Origin: Arcuatula senhousia | Taxonomy: Eukaryota; Mollusca; Bivalvia; Mytilida; Mytilidae | DNA length: 64,000 nt | Reading direction: 5' to 3' | Assembly: GCA_963971305.1 (NCBI GenBank) | Contig: OZ020306.1 | Location: 70,901,022-70,965,021 of the forward strand | In this document: in pieces, positions 11,376 through 22,730 of the stretch | Position numbering within the stretch: position 1 is the stretch's first letter | How the letters are laid out: the number at the start of each line of letters is the position of its first letter | Translations under genes and position numbers: made by a program | Notes under the pieces: generated by a model | The model's database searches: none | The model's input: only the letters and a program-made list of their open reading frames with translations | What the model was told of the DNA's origin: nothing

Positions 11376-11520
11376 CATTTTAAGAAAGGAGACATACTTG
11401 TAATGGCTCCGTTTTCTAGGGATCAACGCTCGTTAAATGCTTTTCTAGTTGCCCGCGGATAACGTTAAACAAAACTATGCAGAGTCTGTTCTTAGTATAT
11501 ATTCTTGTAAAAGCAGATGG

Positions 11521-11526
11521 GAGCAC
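11521..11526. repeat. Target-site duplication GAGCAC (left)
   Basis: This hexamer directly precedes TGTAACAACCCG. The identical hexamer follows the inverted end at 52831-52836. A 6-bp duplication is typical of integrase-type giant elements such as Polintons and of a few cut-and-paste superfamilies. Confidence 0.8.
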
Positions 11527-12345
11527 TGTAACAACCCGTTTTGTAATAAACTCCCCGTTTTGTAATAAAAAATTGTTTTCTTAAAAAAATGTTAAAATGT
11601 GTCCAGGAGGGGTTAACTACAATATACTTATAGTTTGTAACTCAAAATTTTAAAGACAATATCTTTAAAAAAATATTTTATTACAAAACGGGTTATTCCG
11701 AGCCAACCCGTTTTGTAATAAATTTTTGAAATGTAATAACCCGTTTTGTAATAAAAGAATATTTCATTTCCCGTTAACCTATTTATACTTTGCATTTATA
11801 CAATTATTTATTTTGTGAACAAGTTATCAATCGTAGAGTAAGGAATTTTGATTAAATTTTACTTTACGAAATTACTTGTATAAATATGAATGTTTCATTA
11901 AAATACTCTTGTAATAAATTTTATAGCTAGTTAAATATAGGTACACGTAAATACTTATTTTTTTTTTGTTTTCAGTCGTAAACCAAAGCGTTTTTGTAAA
12001 CAACTTCTCCAAGTTAATATAAATGCAGCATAAAAATGCTTGGTTTCACAGTGTATGGATAAAACCGCTTTATTACAATTATGTTGTTTCTAAAAAAAAG
12101 TAAAGGCATTTAAAAGTATACAAATATAAATAACATATACTTGATTTGTTTATAAATTATGCAAATTATAACAATCCTTTGAGTACATGTATCAGCTCTA
12201 AACAATCATAAATGCTGAGCCTCTAGAGTGATTATATTCAAAAGTATTTCACGATTAAATTATTTACATATTCACATAAATTAATGGGTTTTTTTTTCAT
12301 CAAGAATTATTTCTATACCATTTCTCAACAGATTATCATGAAGTA
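11527..12345 (+). repeat. Outer terminal inverted repeat, left arm
   Basis: Reverse complement of 52008-52830 with few differences. It contains five AACCCGTTTTGTAATAAA-type motifs, two of them in the first 50 bp (11537 and 11553) and one inverted near 11685. The rest is AT-rich and non-coding. Confidence 0.9.
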
Positions 12346-13310
12346 AAAATCATGCAAAATTATCTGGTGTTTGCTTGTTTCATTTCGAAATCTGATAAAC
12401 CTTATTGGTTAATTTCAGAAGCTACATTAGAATTTAAAAACACCTAATCTACTTGCTTGACGTCTTTCTTGGATTCTTATCTTGAATTTGACTAAAGTGT
12501 TCATCTGAGTAGAAAAAATACAGGGCAAAAGAGACTGTTTTAATCTTCAAATTATTTATTTTCCTAATCTAGAAAGCAACATGCCCACGTCACCAGCATA
12601 TGCGGTGTATATTTCTTATGCCAGAAACTTATTCGATATGCCAGGACTTGTACTATTTTTTCAAATATTTTGACCAGACACTGTTGTCTCAGTGGTCGGC
12701 CTTTAGACCAACGTTATCAGGAAATACGTCTCATATGGTATCTAAACAAGTTTTTTTTCTAAATCAGCTACTGATAGCAAAATTCAAAATTATGTCAGTT
12801 GAGATGATTCGTGATTGGTAATTATATTTTGACGTGATTTTTCCCGATATTACATTTTCTCCATAATATTATATCAGATACACGGATCGAACAAGTGCTC
12901 AGGTCCAGTTTATGGAAAATTATATTTATGCATGTACATTGACAATAAATTGTTAGCAATAAATGAAAATTACCGATGTGTTTAACATGTAAAATTAAAT
13001 AATAAGAGTTTTTATTAAAAGAACAAAATTCGTCCAACTTTACGTTTACTACAATTAATAAATAAAGAAACTAAAAAAAATAAATAATGAATAAATCAAT
13101 AAATTACTTAATTAGTTAAGGTAAATAAATACAATAAATATTTTAAGTGAATTTATTATAGTTTTAACATAAAAATTATAATAATTTATTTTTTTGATTT
13201 TTTTCAAGTAAACATTTATTAACTAGAAAAAATAATAAAATGAATATGCAAATTGTTTTTTTTTAATTGACGACCGATTAATTAATTTGCAATCCTGTCC
13301 ACTGTATAAA
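12346..13310 (+). repeat. Inner inverted arm, left (part 2)
   Basis: 12370-12860 matches the reverse complement of 50750-51220 (GGCAAAAGAGAC, CAGCATATGCGGTGTATATT, TCAAAATTATGTCAGTT). 12890-13310 matches the reverse complement of 49080-49460 (GTGCTCAGGT, GACGACCGATTAATTAATTT). The small frames at 12600-12821 and 12822-13037 are inside the repeat and are not genes. Confidence 0.8.
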
Positions 13311-13570
13311 AGCTGTCTAAAGCGGACCTGTCTTCTGGTCAGGTCAGCTCTGGACAGCTCTCGATCTGCCTCTATCTGACAAAACCTGACTTGTGGTCTG
13401 GTCCTCTCTGGTTCACTTTTCAAAGCAGACATGACCAGGAGAGCGGACCACGGTCTGCTTTGACCTGACCAAAGTTCAGTCTTTGGACAGCTATAGCTGA
13501 CGAGAAAAGCGGATCTAAAGTCTGCTTTATGTTCACTTTTGTACAGGTTCGGACTGGACCCATCTGTACA
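13310..13570 (+). repeat. GGTC/GACC-rich short-motif block, left arm
   Basis: A dense irregular series of GGACC, GGTC, GACC, CTGTCC and AAAGCGGA words, for example AAAGCGGACCTG and TCTGGTCAGGTCAGCTC. It is much more GC-rich than its surroundings. A matching inverted block is at 48960-49090 and a second at 49480-49645. The minus frame at 13223-13432 is a by-product. Confidence 0.75.
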
Positions 13571-15500
13571 AGTCTATATGTTAGATGGTTTATTTTTCTA
13601 GTGTGATATTGGTACTTTTCAACTTTTTTCTTTTTTTCTAGGTTGACACTTAAAAAGATTTTAATTATTTATAAAAAAAAAACGGCATCAGAGTAGTTTG
13701 AAATTATAGTAGGAATAAAAAAAACTGGTTGGAAATTATATTTTGACGCAAGTAGTTCGTGCTTTTCGATTTTTTACGTTAAACCTTTCTTTAAAATTTC
13801 ATGTTAGAAACACTGGCTCTTTTCATTTATTTGTGTATTAAAATATATCTCCACACTCCATAGTTTTTTTTATTTCTACAACACTCGCCAATACTACCAT
13901 TTTAAAACAAAATATAACTATTTTAGAGTGGAGATATCGCATTGCCAACCCTGACCGAAGAAGAACCTTTACATATAATGTATTGAATTTGTCAACCCGT
14001 TTTGTAACAAAATTTTAAAATGTAATAACCCGTTTTGTAATAAAGTTTGTTAGACGTATAATATAAGTCTATATGTAAGATGTAAGATATTTCATTTTTC
14101 TAGTGTGAAATTGGCACTTTTCAACTTGTTCCTTTTTTGTGGGTTAAAAGCTAAAAACGATTTATCCATTGATAAAAAACGGCATCAAAGTAGTTTGATC
14201 TTTTAGGTTGGTTGAATAACCGAATGGTATTTATATATAGACCTGAGTTTTCCCGCAATTACATTTTCTCAAATTTTCATATCAGACTCAGAAGAACCTA
14301 CACATATAAAGTGTGTGTTTAACTTTCAAACAATCTAATCTATGTTCGATAGATTTAGATTTATTACAAAACGGGTTGAGTTTATCAACCCGTTTTGTAA
14401 CAAAATTTTGAAATGTAATAACCCGTTTTGTAATAAAGTTTCTTAGACGTTTAATATAAGTCTATATGCAAGATATTTCATTTTCCTAGTGTGAAATTTG
14501 TACTTTTCAACTAGTTTCTTTTTTTGTCGGTTAAGAGCAAATAAATAAAGATTTATCCATTGATAAACAAGGCATCAAAGTAGTTTGATATTATACGTAG
14601 GAAATGAGTAACAAAATGGTTACTATATTTTGACGTGAGTTTTCCCCCTATTACATTTCCCAATATTGTCATATCAGACACAGAAGAACCTATACATAGA
14701 AAGTATGTGTTTAACTTTCCAACTTTCTAAACTATGTTCGATGGATTTAGATTTATAACAAAACGGGTTGAGTTTGTCGACCCGTTTTGTAACAAAATTT
14801 TGAAATGTAATAACCCGTTTTGTAATTAAGTTTCTTAGACGTATAATATAAGTCTATATGCAAGATATTTCATTTTTCTAGTGTGACATTGGTACTTTTC
14901 AACTATTTTTTCTTGGTGAGTTAAAAGGAAGAGCAAAAAAATAAAGATTTATCCATTGATAAAAACGGCATTAAATTGGTTTGATATTATACGTAGGAAT
15001 TGAGTAACCAAATGGTAATTACATTTTAACGTGAATTTCCCGCTATTAGATTTCCCAATATTGTCATATCAGACACAGAAGAACCTATACATAGAAAGTA
15101 TGTGTTTAACTTTCCAACATTCTTAACTTTGTTCGATGGATTTAGATTTATTACAAAACGGGTTATGTTTGTCAACCCGTTTTGTAATAAAATTTTGAAA
15201 TGTAATAACCCGTTTTGTAATAAAGTTTCTTAGACGTATAATATTTGTCTATATGCAAGATACTTTATTTTTCTAGTGTGACATTGGTTTTTTCAATTAT
15301 TTTTTTTTGTGAGTTAAAAAAATAATAAAGATTTATCCATTGATAAAAACGGCATCGAAGTAGTTTAAATTATACGTAGGAATTGAGTAACCAAATAGTA
15401 ATTATATTTTGACGTGAGACATTTCCATAGTTGTCATAGACACAGAAGAACCTATACATATAAAGTATGTGTTTAACTTTCCAACATTCTAAAGTATCTT
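13571..15500 (+). repeat. Tandem array of about 394 bp with AACCCGTTTTGTAA triads
   Basis: Units recur at about 391-395 bp, judged by the triads near 13995, 14386, 14780 and 15175. A typical triad is an inverted TTATTACAAAACGGGTTG, a short spacer, AACCCGTTTTGTAAC, and then a second TAACCCGTTTTGTAATAAA. Between triads each unit has TTAGACGTATAATATAAGTC, CATTTTTCTAGTGTG, ATCCATTGATAAA and TATTTTGACGTGAG in order. Single inverted copies are in the right arm at 48630-48960 and 50520-50780. Non-coding. Confidence 0.85.
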
Positions 15501-15599
15501 CGATAAATTTAGATGTGGCTTGCTTTCAAGACAGGAGTCACATCGATAATGGCCACTTGTTTAATTACCACAATATCTTCAACAAAGCATACACATTCA

Positions 15600-15970
15600 T
15601 CAGTCGTAGCACACACTCGCTGCCTTAGCAGACGCAATGCCAGGGCATACCGTTAGGCCAAGTAATCAAGATCTGACTAAGGGACCAACCATTCAACTTG
15701 AAGGGGGGGGGGTCCATGGTTTTTCCCCAAAAAATATTTTGAAAATAATTTTTGATGGAGAAAAAATATTTTGGCAGCAGAAGGTAATGACAAAATATTC
15801 TGAAGAAGGACATCTGCTGTACAAAATAATGCTAATATTAAAAACATTATTCTGTCGCGATGCCTTTAAACAATAAAAAAATTTCTGACCAAATTAATAA
15901 ACCAAGCCCCCCCCTTTTCAAGTCAAATGGTCCGTCCCTAAGACTGGTCTTGATATAAAAGGCTGCAATC
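15600..15970 (+). repeat. Inner inverted segment, left
   Basis: Corresponds to the reverse complement of 44980-45330 and of 47635-47985. Shared text includes CAATGCCAGGGCATACCGTT, GCAGCAGAAGG and AATGGTCCGTCCCTAAGACT. The two overlapping frames at 15625-15876 are shadows of this repeat. Confidence 0.75.
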
Positions 15971-17835
15971 TGAGTTACAGATACCTTTGTTTGCGTTGTA
16001 AATAATGATATTGTTTCAGTGCTGATACCTTTGTTTGGGTTGCAAATAGTGATATTAATTCAGTACTGATACGTACCTTTGCGTTGTAAACAATGCCCAG
16101 ATAGCAAAAGTATGTTGGGCCCACGTTGGTTTTTGGTTGGCAGTCTCGTTGGCCCATCGTTGGCTAAAGATATTGGCCCAACATCATTTTGCTCATCGGG
16201 CCCACGTCATTCCCACCGTTGGCTAGACGTTGGCCCGACGTAGTACAAATGTTAATGCCAACGGCGACCCAACGTTAATAATATGAAGAGTTTATTAGAT
16301 TATTATTTATATTTACTCTAATATTCATACACTTACAGTGCATTTTACCAATCAGCAGACAAGAAGTTTCTTGATGAAACTTGTCTTTGATCTTGCTGAT
16401 CTTTTCAAAAATAAGGCAATAACATTAAAAGTCTATTCTAAAGGTCTCTATTTTTTGTGAAGTTAAAATGTAAAAGGTTAAATTAAAATCTTAATATTGC
16501 ATAAAATTGATTCGAATCATCAGTATTGTCAAGACTTGGTTATCAATTAATACAGTTTGCATTCTTTTGTTCCATACTATGTAAGAAACTTGAGTCTTGG
16601 TTTGTATAACTTGTAAAAATAATTTCATATCATTGCATATTATAATGATTTTTAGGGGAAATAATCAAGTTTTTGACGTTGGCCTTATGTTGGGCCAACG
16701 TTGGCCCAACTTTTGATTCTGTATACAGCTAAAAATTTCCTGACCCTTAGAAATTTTACAGAATAAGAGATGGGAGAAATCTATTCATTTTCAGGATACA
16801 AAGTTCAAAGTATAAATCATGCAAAGTCGATATGAATTCAGATGTAAGTTTACTCAAAAGTACAAATTATTTGCGCACAAATTGTGTCAATATTGACATG
16901 ATCACAAAATTGGATCGTAATTCAAAATGTATTTGAAGAATGATAATTATATCAATGCTTGATCCGTGTAATCCTTAAAATATTTACTGGGTTGATTTAA
17001 TAACAAAATCATTTATTCTCGGCTACCCAACGTTTTGCCAACCGATGGCTGTACTTTGGTGGGCCAACATTGGGTCAATGTCGTACTGCCAACCGTTGGT
17101 TTTGACACATTGGTCCATCGTTGGCCCAAGGTATACAGGCCAATGCCAACCATGTGCCAACCTTGCCAACTAAATGCCAACGTTGGCCCAACAATGTCTT
17201 GCTATCTGGGTGATATTGATTCAGTGCTGATACCTTTGTTTTCGTTATAAATAATGATATTGATTTAGTGCTGATACCCTTGTGTTGGAAACAATGATAT
17301 TGATTCAGTGCTGATACCTTTGTTTTCGTTATAAATAATGATATTGATGCAGTTCTGATACATTTGTTTGTGTTGTAAATAATTATATTGATTTAGTGCT
17401 GATACCTTTGTGTTAACAATGATATTGATGCAGTGCTGATACCTTTGTTTGCCTTGTAAATAATGATATTGATTTAGTGCCGATACCGTTGCGTTGTAAA
17501 CAATGATATTGATTCAGTGCCGATACCTTTGTTTGCGTTGTAAACAATGATATTGATTCAGAACTCATACATTTGTTTGCGATGTAAATAATGATATTGA
17601 TTTAGTGCTGGAACCTTTGTTTAAGGTGTAAATAATGATATTGGTGGAGCTGATACCTTTGTTTGTGTTGTTAATAATCATATTGATTCAGTGCTGATGC
17701 CTTTGTTTTCGTTGTAAATAAAAGATATTGATTCAGTACTGATACCTTTGTTTTCGTTGTAAATAATGCTATTGACATTTAGTGCTGATACCTTTGTTTG
17801 AGTTGCAAATAGAGATATTGATTCAGTGTGATGAA
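15971..17835 (+). repeat. 44-bp minisatellite, split by an insertion
   Basis: The unit reads approximately TGATATTGATTCAGTGCTGA then TACCTTTGTTTGCGTTGTAAATAA. About three copies lie at 15971-16095 and about 14 at 17211-17835. Copies vary at several bases and in length. The array is interrupted within a unit by the TIR element at 16096-17210. Confidence 0.85.
16096..17210. mobile_element. 1,115-bp TIR element rich in CCAACGTTGG words
   Basis: The ends are CCCAGATAGCAAAAG and CTTGCTATCTGGG, flanked by TG on both sides. Joining across the element restores a minisatellite unit. Both subterminal regions are packed with variants of GTTGGCCCAACG, itself partly palindromic. The interior (16280-17020) is AT-rich with no transposase. 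The minus frame 15975-16157 and plus frame 17035-17250 arise from the repeats. The superfamily is not identified. Confidence 0.8.
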
Positions 17836-18229
17836 TAATAAATTATTGCCGAGATATTGATACAATTTTGGTTGCATCAGTATTATACCGGTATTAAGTG
17901 TTGGTCTTCGTACAAAACAATGAATTGTTGCAACAGTCATTTTTTGTTGTTTGCAATAAGTATCATGATACTGAATCAGTGCAGATAAAATGTGTTGTTT
18001 CTGTATTAAATATTGATAATATTCCTTCAGTGCTATACAGGTTTACCGTTGTAAACCATGAAATATTGTCTCTTGATATTGTGTCAGGTAAATGGTAGTA
18101 ATCCACATTGCTCTCATCATTTTAACACCACTACTTTTTCATGTATCTACTTCACCAAGTAAAGCTCAAAAGCATAAAAAGGCAAGAGAAATAAAGAACT
18201 AATTCAACGTATTGCAAAATAATTTTTGT

Positions 18230-18596
18230 GGACGTGTAATATCAATTACAACAAAGTTCCAGACAATAAATTTTGCTACGCCTGACGCGCGTTTCGTCTT
18301 TCCAAGACTCATCAGAGACGCTCTACCAAATGTTGAAAATGCCAAATACGTTATGAGTATGGAGAGCATATAACAATAATACCAAAAATGTCGAATGAGA
18401 AACCAAATTATGACTAAGACCAACCTATGTCTGGGGTAGGAAGAACCTTAGGGTTTTGATAATTTAAAAATTTAAACGGGTAATTTATAGCTTTGATGTG
18501 TTAGTGAACACAAAAGTGCTGATGCCGGAGCGGGCTAACCTCGGGGAATTAAAACTCCACCAGCAGCGCTAATCATCACGGATGTTAGAAATATAA
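18230..18596 (+). repeat. R3 repeat, first tandem unit
   Basis: Contains ATTACAACAAAGTTCCAG, CGCCTGACGCGCGTTTCGTC and ACTCATCAGAG, a widespread bivalve repeat signature. A second unit begins 352 bp downstream at 18597, so this is a tandem pair. The minus frames 18199-18423 and 18569-18760 lie inside it. Confidence 0.7.
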
Positions 18597-18668
18597 ATTA
18601 TAACAAAGTTCCAGACAATAAATTTTGCTACGCCTGACGCGCGTTTCGTCTTTTCAAGACTCATCAGA
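18597..18668 (+). repeat. R3 repeat, second tandem unit, 5' part
   Basis: Same opening as the first unit, up to TTCAAGACTCATCAGA, where it breaks off. The rest of the unit resumes at about 20801 (GCGCTCTACCAAATG). Confidence 0.7.
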
Positions 18669-18707
18669 GCACACCGGGTATTCGGACACAGAGAACCGGG
18701 TGGAACA

Positions 18708-18812
18708 TATACTCTTGAAAAAAATTTACGCATAGATAGGTTTAATGCAAATCGAAACAATTTTAAAGCATTATTGCCGAGATGTTCTTCAACCGATTTT
18801 CACGAAATGTGA
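18708..18812 (+). mobile_element. Half copy of the TA-type MITE
   Basis: Begins TATACTCTTGAAAAAAATTTACGC and continues AGGTTTAATGCAAATCGAAA and CAACCGATTTTCACGAAAT, matching one arm of 7649-8134. The second arm is missing. Confidence 0.7.
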
Positions 18813-19194
18813 GAGGCATTATGGCAACATCAAACAGAAAAACCTGATAATCTGTCAACGACATTATCGGACGCGAGATGCTGTTCTCTGCTGTTTCCAA
18901 ATATAACAAAATACCATCAGTTATGTCTGGCAGCATATAAAGGGCTAATGCTTCTCTTAAATTTGTTAAGAACCCGATGCAAAGCAAAATGAATGAAGAC
19001 AGATTGGTCGAGCTAACTGTTATTGTAATATGTGCGTTAAGATATTAAGTTCGACTACAATGCTTTGCTTGACACATTTTGCGCCGAAACTTTAGGAAAA
19101 TGCTTCATCGTAATCATAAAGAAGACAGAACTTAACTTTCAGTCGTTACAGTACTTATATATTATTGGCTTTGTCAATAGTTTGCTAAGAATGT

Positions 19195-19470
19195 TAATTA
19201 TACCCCCACAAAATTGTTGGGTTCATGTATATAGGAATCTGTCTATCTGTCCATCCGTCTACACGTCTGATTTTCTGTCCGTCCGTCCGTCCATCCGTCT
19301 GTCCACATCCCTTGTAAGCTCAACTCTTTTCAAACCGCTTGACAAAATTTATTGAAACTTTGCATAATGATAACACCGGTTGGTAGATGTGCATGAAGGA
19401 ATTTTATGACCCTCCGTTGTGATTAAGAGGAGATAACAGGAGTTTTTTCCTATGCATATTATGTATACCT
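19195..19470 (+). repeat. CCGTC-rich dispersed repeat
   Basis: CCCCCACAAAATTGTTGGGT precedes CTGTCCATCCGTC and (CCGT)n words, then AACTTTGCATAATGATAACA. The related repeats at 39535-39690 and 46840-47220 share the link between a GTTGGGG motif and CCGTC words. The plus frame 19065-19355 is not considered coding. Confidence 0.6.
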
Positions 19471-20185
19471 ATACGAATCCATTAGCGGAACTTCTAAACC
19501 AATAAAAGGATTTTGATGAAACCTAAGATAAAGGATGCACATCATATGTAGATTTGAATGAAAAAAAAATGCTGCCAATTGCCTAGATAATAAAAAAGCA
19601 AATAAATCAGAACTTTAATCAATTAAAATGTTGTTATGTTGAATAGTTTTATCAAATTCCATGATAAAAGGTCTGTATTTTTTTCTTTATGTGCCATTAC
19701 ATCTATGCATTTTGCCTGATTCTTTCGTGGATTGATACTTAAATACTATTTAACAACATTTTGGGTTGTGTTTGTTCGTCCATCCACATGTCATGTCGGC
19801 TTTTCTATTGTGCGAATTGGCACATAATTCAGACATTATTTCTCTGAGACTTAGAATACATAATTCAGATTTCTTAGGTAGGTTTCGTACATTTATAAAT
19901 ATTGTAAAACAAACACTATACATGTTCTTTTTTCTTTAAATTGTAAGTCTGCATTTGAGAACATATTGCATTTTTACAACACACCCTTTCTATATACCAA
20001 TTCGTTCTCTTGTCAGCTCTTAAAATGATAAAGAATATGTAAATATCTAAGTTTTTGGTTTTGTATAACATTCCCCAGAACATCCAAATAAAAGTTAAAA
20101 TTTATCGTCCCCAACACCTTCCCAATTGCTTAAATCTCGCCAGCTTCTGGGGTGGGGTGGGGGGCTTTGCTTCTCCCTAGATCCC
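19471..20185. other. No feature recognised
   Basis: AT-rich interior of the 2.1-kb TIR element. No reading frame or repeat family could be supported. Confidence 0.35.
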
Positions 20186-20189
20186 CAAC

Positions 20190-20460
20190 AAAGTCAACAA
20201 CAAAACTACCAAACTGAGATGATCAATCTCATATATCCAAGAAGAAAAGTCAAAACAAGGCAAAGAAACACCATAGAAATTGAAGAAAAAAAAAAGAAAT
20301 GGTTGGTTGAACATGGTTTTATGGCGCCGAACCTCCCTTTTCCATTGCGATCTGAGTGCCCGGTTACACAAAACACAACACGGTTGTAAGACATAATAGG
20401 GATGAAGAGATGATTATCTTAGTACAACAAACTGTAACAAAATAATTGAAACAATAATAA
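20190..20460 (-). repeat. R2 dispersed repeat, minus orientation
   Basis: Shares AACAAAACTACCAAACTGAG, CCAAGAAGAAAAG, TTTCCATTGCGATCTGAGTG and the ACACAAAACACAACACGG to TAATAGGGATG stretch with the copy at 2400-2700. The overlapping frames 20126-20394 on both strands are shadows. Confidence 0.6.
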
Positions 20461-20800
20461 ATCATTTGAACATTGGCTGATATCGAAAGATATTGGAGTA
20501 TTGTGACTCATATTGGCGTAAAAAAACTTTTAAACACAGAAACCCAAATTTAATCGCGTTTAAGACACTTATTTCATCCAAGTTATTGCTAGCTAGCACC
20601 CGGTTCAGTGTGTCCAACACCCGCGTTCTTAGTGTTCCTCATCTCAAGTCACCCGCTGTATAAACTTATTTTTGTCCGTTATCCCTTTTCAACGCGTTCA
20701 TAAGGAAAATACCACACCTACACGAACACGATATTTTTTCGGCTCACCCGGTCTACTGTGTTCCACCCGGTTCTCTGTGTCCGAATACCCGGCGTGCAAA

Positions 20801-21060
20801 GGCGCTCTACCAAATGTTGAAAATGCCAAATACGTTATGAGTATGGAGAGCATAAAGCAATTAATAATACCAAAAATGTCGAATGAGAAACCAAACTATG
20901 ACTAAGACCAACCTATGTCTGGGGTAGGAAGAATCTTAGGGTTTTGATAATTTAAAAATTTAAACGGGTTATTTATAGCTTTGATGTGTTCGTGAACACA
21001 AAAGTGCTGATGCCGGAGTAAATGTTGTAATGCAGATGTTTCAACGGTTATAAACACAAT
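20801..21060 (+). repeat. R3 repeat, second tandem unit, 3' part
   Basis: GCGCTCTACCAAATGTTGAA through AAAAGTGCTGATGCCGGAG matches 18315-18525 nearly base for base. It completes the unit begun at 18597. Confidence 0.75.
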
Positions 21061-21079
21061 ATTTCCCTTCAAACGGGTG

Positions 21080-21150
21080 CAAGAAGCAAAAAGGCACCAA
21101 TGGGGCATTCCAGTGTCAAAAGTCCGAGAGGTCAACGACAAAACCAGTAA
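21080..21150 (-). repeat. Penelope-like terminal tail fragment
   Basis: AAGGCACCAATGGGGCATTC and GTCCGAGAGGTCAACGAC match the extreme end of the PLE tail. No RT is attached. Confidence 0.6.
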
Positions 21151-21299
21151 ACTAAAAGAGTATTTCATGTATATTTTGACAATTATTTAATAATACATAT
21201 AACATATGTGTATTACATTATAATTATTATTGGGAGTCACTTGCATTACAGGTATCGTGTACAAATGATATCGATTAAAACATCCCTTCGATTAAAATG

Positions 21300-21610
21300 C
21301 ATCCCTGCGGGCATTTGGTGGCGAATAGGCCTGCAGAGGCTAGCTTGTCGTAAGAGGAGACTAAGGGTCTTGGGATTCTGACGTAGGGTCAGTGCTAAGC
21401 CCACAGAGCCAAGGTGTGTACACTAGGTGGCTGAATAGGGTGGCCCTCGTCCGCGGGGGTTGTCAGGTCTATAAAACTGAAACCCTGATGGTTGACAATA
21501 GTGGGCCAACCTGTGTGGAGAGTGCCACACTTCATGCACGTAAAAGATCCCTTTGTGGACCGCCAAATAGTGCACCACATAGGCTAAATTTTCCACCCCT
21601 ACCCAGAAAT
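21300..21610 (+). repeat. SINE-like repeat (ATAGTGGGCC family)
   Basis: AGAGTGCCACACTTCATGCA, CGTAAAAGATCCC and CATAGGCTAAATTTTC are shared with 58225-58350 (minus) and 58590-58705 (plus). The ends of this copy are unclear and it lacks the GGTGTTTTACGCCC end seen at 58 kb. The two overlapping frames are not genes. Confidence 0.6.
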
Positions 21611-21737
21611 ATTTTTAGGTACAATGTATAAACCAATCAATGAAGAGATTTAGATGATTAAATGATGCATATTCTGTCTATGCATTAGGATTTTTTCGCG
21701 CCACGTTGCAAACAAACCTTAAATTAAGCAAGATAGT

Positions 21738-21742
21738 GAAAT
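21738..21742. repeat. BEL/Pao target duplication GAAAT (left)
   Basis: GAAAT directly precedes the LTR TGTAACCG. The same five bases follow the right LTR at 44081-44085. A 5-bp duplication is usual for BEL/Pao integrases. Confidence 0.9.
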
Positions 21743-22166
21743 TGTAACCGATTCCGTTTTTTCCTTTTGTATTTTTGAGGTATTATTATGCGTTTCATTC
21801 CCCGTTAAATGATATCCCCTGAGTTTAGAAATTTGCAAACACGATAATTTGTCGGCACGTTAGAAGACCCAAAGAGGTATTTAATTTACTTATAAACATT
21901 TTTGAATGTCTTTAGATGTTTCCATTTGCATTAACTATTGTGCTGGTTATTTGATATAACGATATGTAAGATGAGTTAGGATTTATTGTGTTTTTTTGTT
22001 TCGTTTCAGTTTTTACGTATTTTTTACGTATTTTTGGAGTAACTTTGATGTAATCTGGTGTATACCCTGCGACACTATGCGACATAGACTGTAATAAATA
22101 TGTATCTATGAACAAGTGTGAATTATTCAGATGCCTAATTACAACTACAGTGCGAACTCCGCCACA
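21743..22166 (+). repeat. BEL/Pao 5' LTR
   Basis: 424 bp, TGTAACCG...CGCCACA. It carries a doubled TTTTTACGTA and an AATAAA-type signal in CTGTAATAAATATG at about 22090. The minus frame 21912-22115 is a shadow. No primer-binding site matching a tRNA I know was evident just downstream. Confidence 0.93.
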
Positions 22167-22730
22167 GTAAAAACTCTCAAGATGTCTGATGACGTGTGAT
22201 GCGATGAGCTACGACCAGGTCTTGTAACTACGACTCTGAAGATTTACCACTAGCGATGTGAACTTTATAAGACTATTTGGCTACAACAAGAAACCAGGAC
22301 TGGAGTTCCAGTACGAAGATTTGAGACTTTGTTGTATAAAGAAGAAATAAAAGTACACTTGCACTGTCATGACCTAATATTGATAAATAATGTTATACAT
22401 GACTGCATATTTGATGGTACATTGTACAATTGAGTTAAAATTGTGTATTTACATGACTATATCATAAGTTTTGGTAGAATTTGTGAAATATGTATTTGTT
22501 ATTCATGTTATTGGGTTTATATTTGTCATATATTATCAGTAGTTGGTATTGTAATAATTAGTACCTAATTGAATTGAACAGTATAATTATATGCTTGTTT
22601 ATACCCATGTTTCTACGGGAACTACCTGATTTGTTATTGTGATTGTACATGTATATGTGAACTTTGATTTCTATGCTTTTGTATGTGCATATTTTTGAAT
22701 TTTGAACTTGTATAAACCCTAGTCTGAAAA
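22167..22730 (+). other. BEL/Pao 5' leader
   Basis: Untranslated leader between the LTR and the Gag ATG. It is AT-rich and has no open frame of note. It should contain the primer-binding site and packaging signal, but neither could be identified by eye. Confidence 0.6.

Larger units (their letters stand above)
18669..20797. mobile_element. 2.1-kb TIR element splitting an R3 unit
   Basis: Left end GCACACCGGGTATTCGGACA; the right end is its inverse, ending CCGAATACCCGGCGTGC. About 38 bp are inverted, running on to CCGGGTGGAACA. Further ACCCGGTTC...GTGTCC words occur near the right end (20598-20790). A clear duplication is not visible; AGA/AAA flanks are weak. The interior holds a fragment of the TA MITE (18708-18812), a CCGTC-rich repeat (19195-19470) and an R2 copy (20190-20460). 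No transposase recognised. Confidence 0.65.

Noticed and set aside
17035..17250. 71-aa frame with LPTVGF and NANVGPT words
   Set aside because: It derives from the CCAACGTTGG words of the TIR element and runs into the minisatellite.
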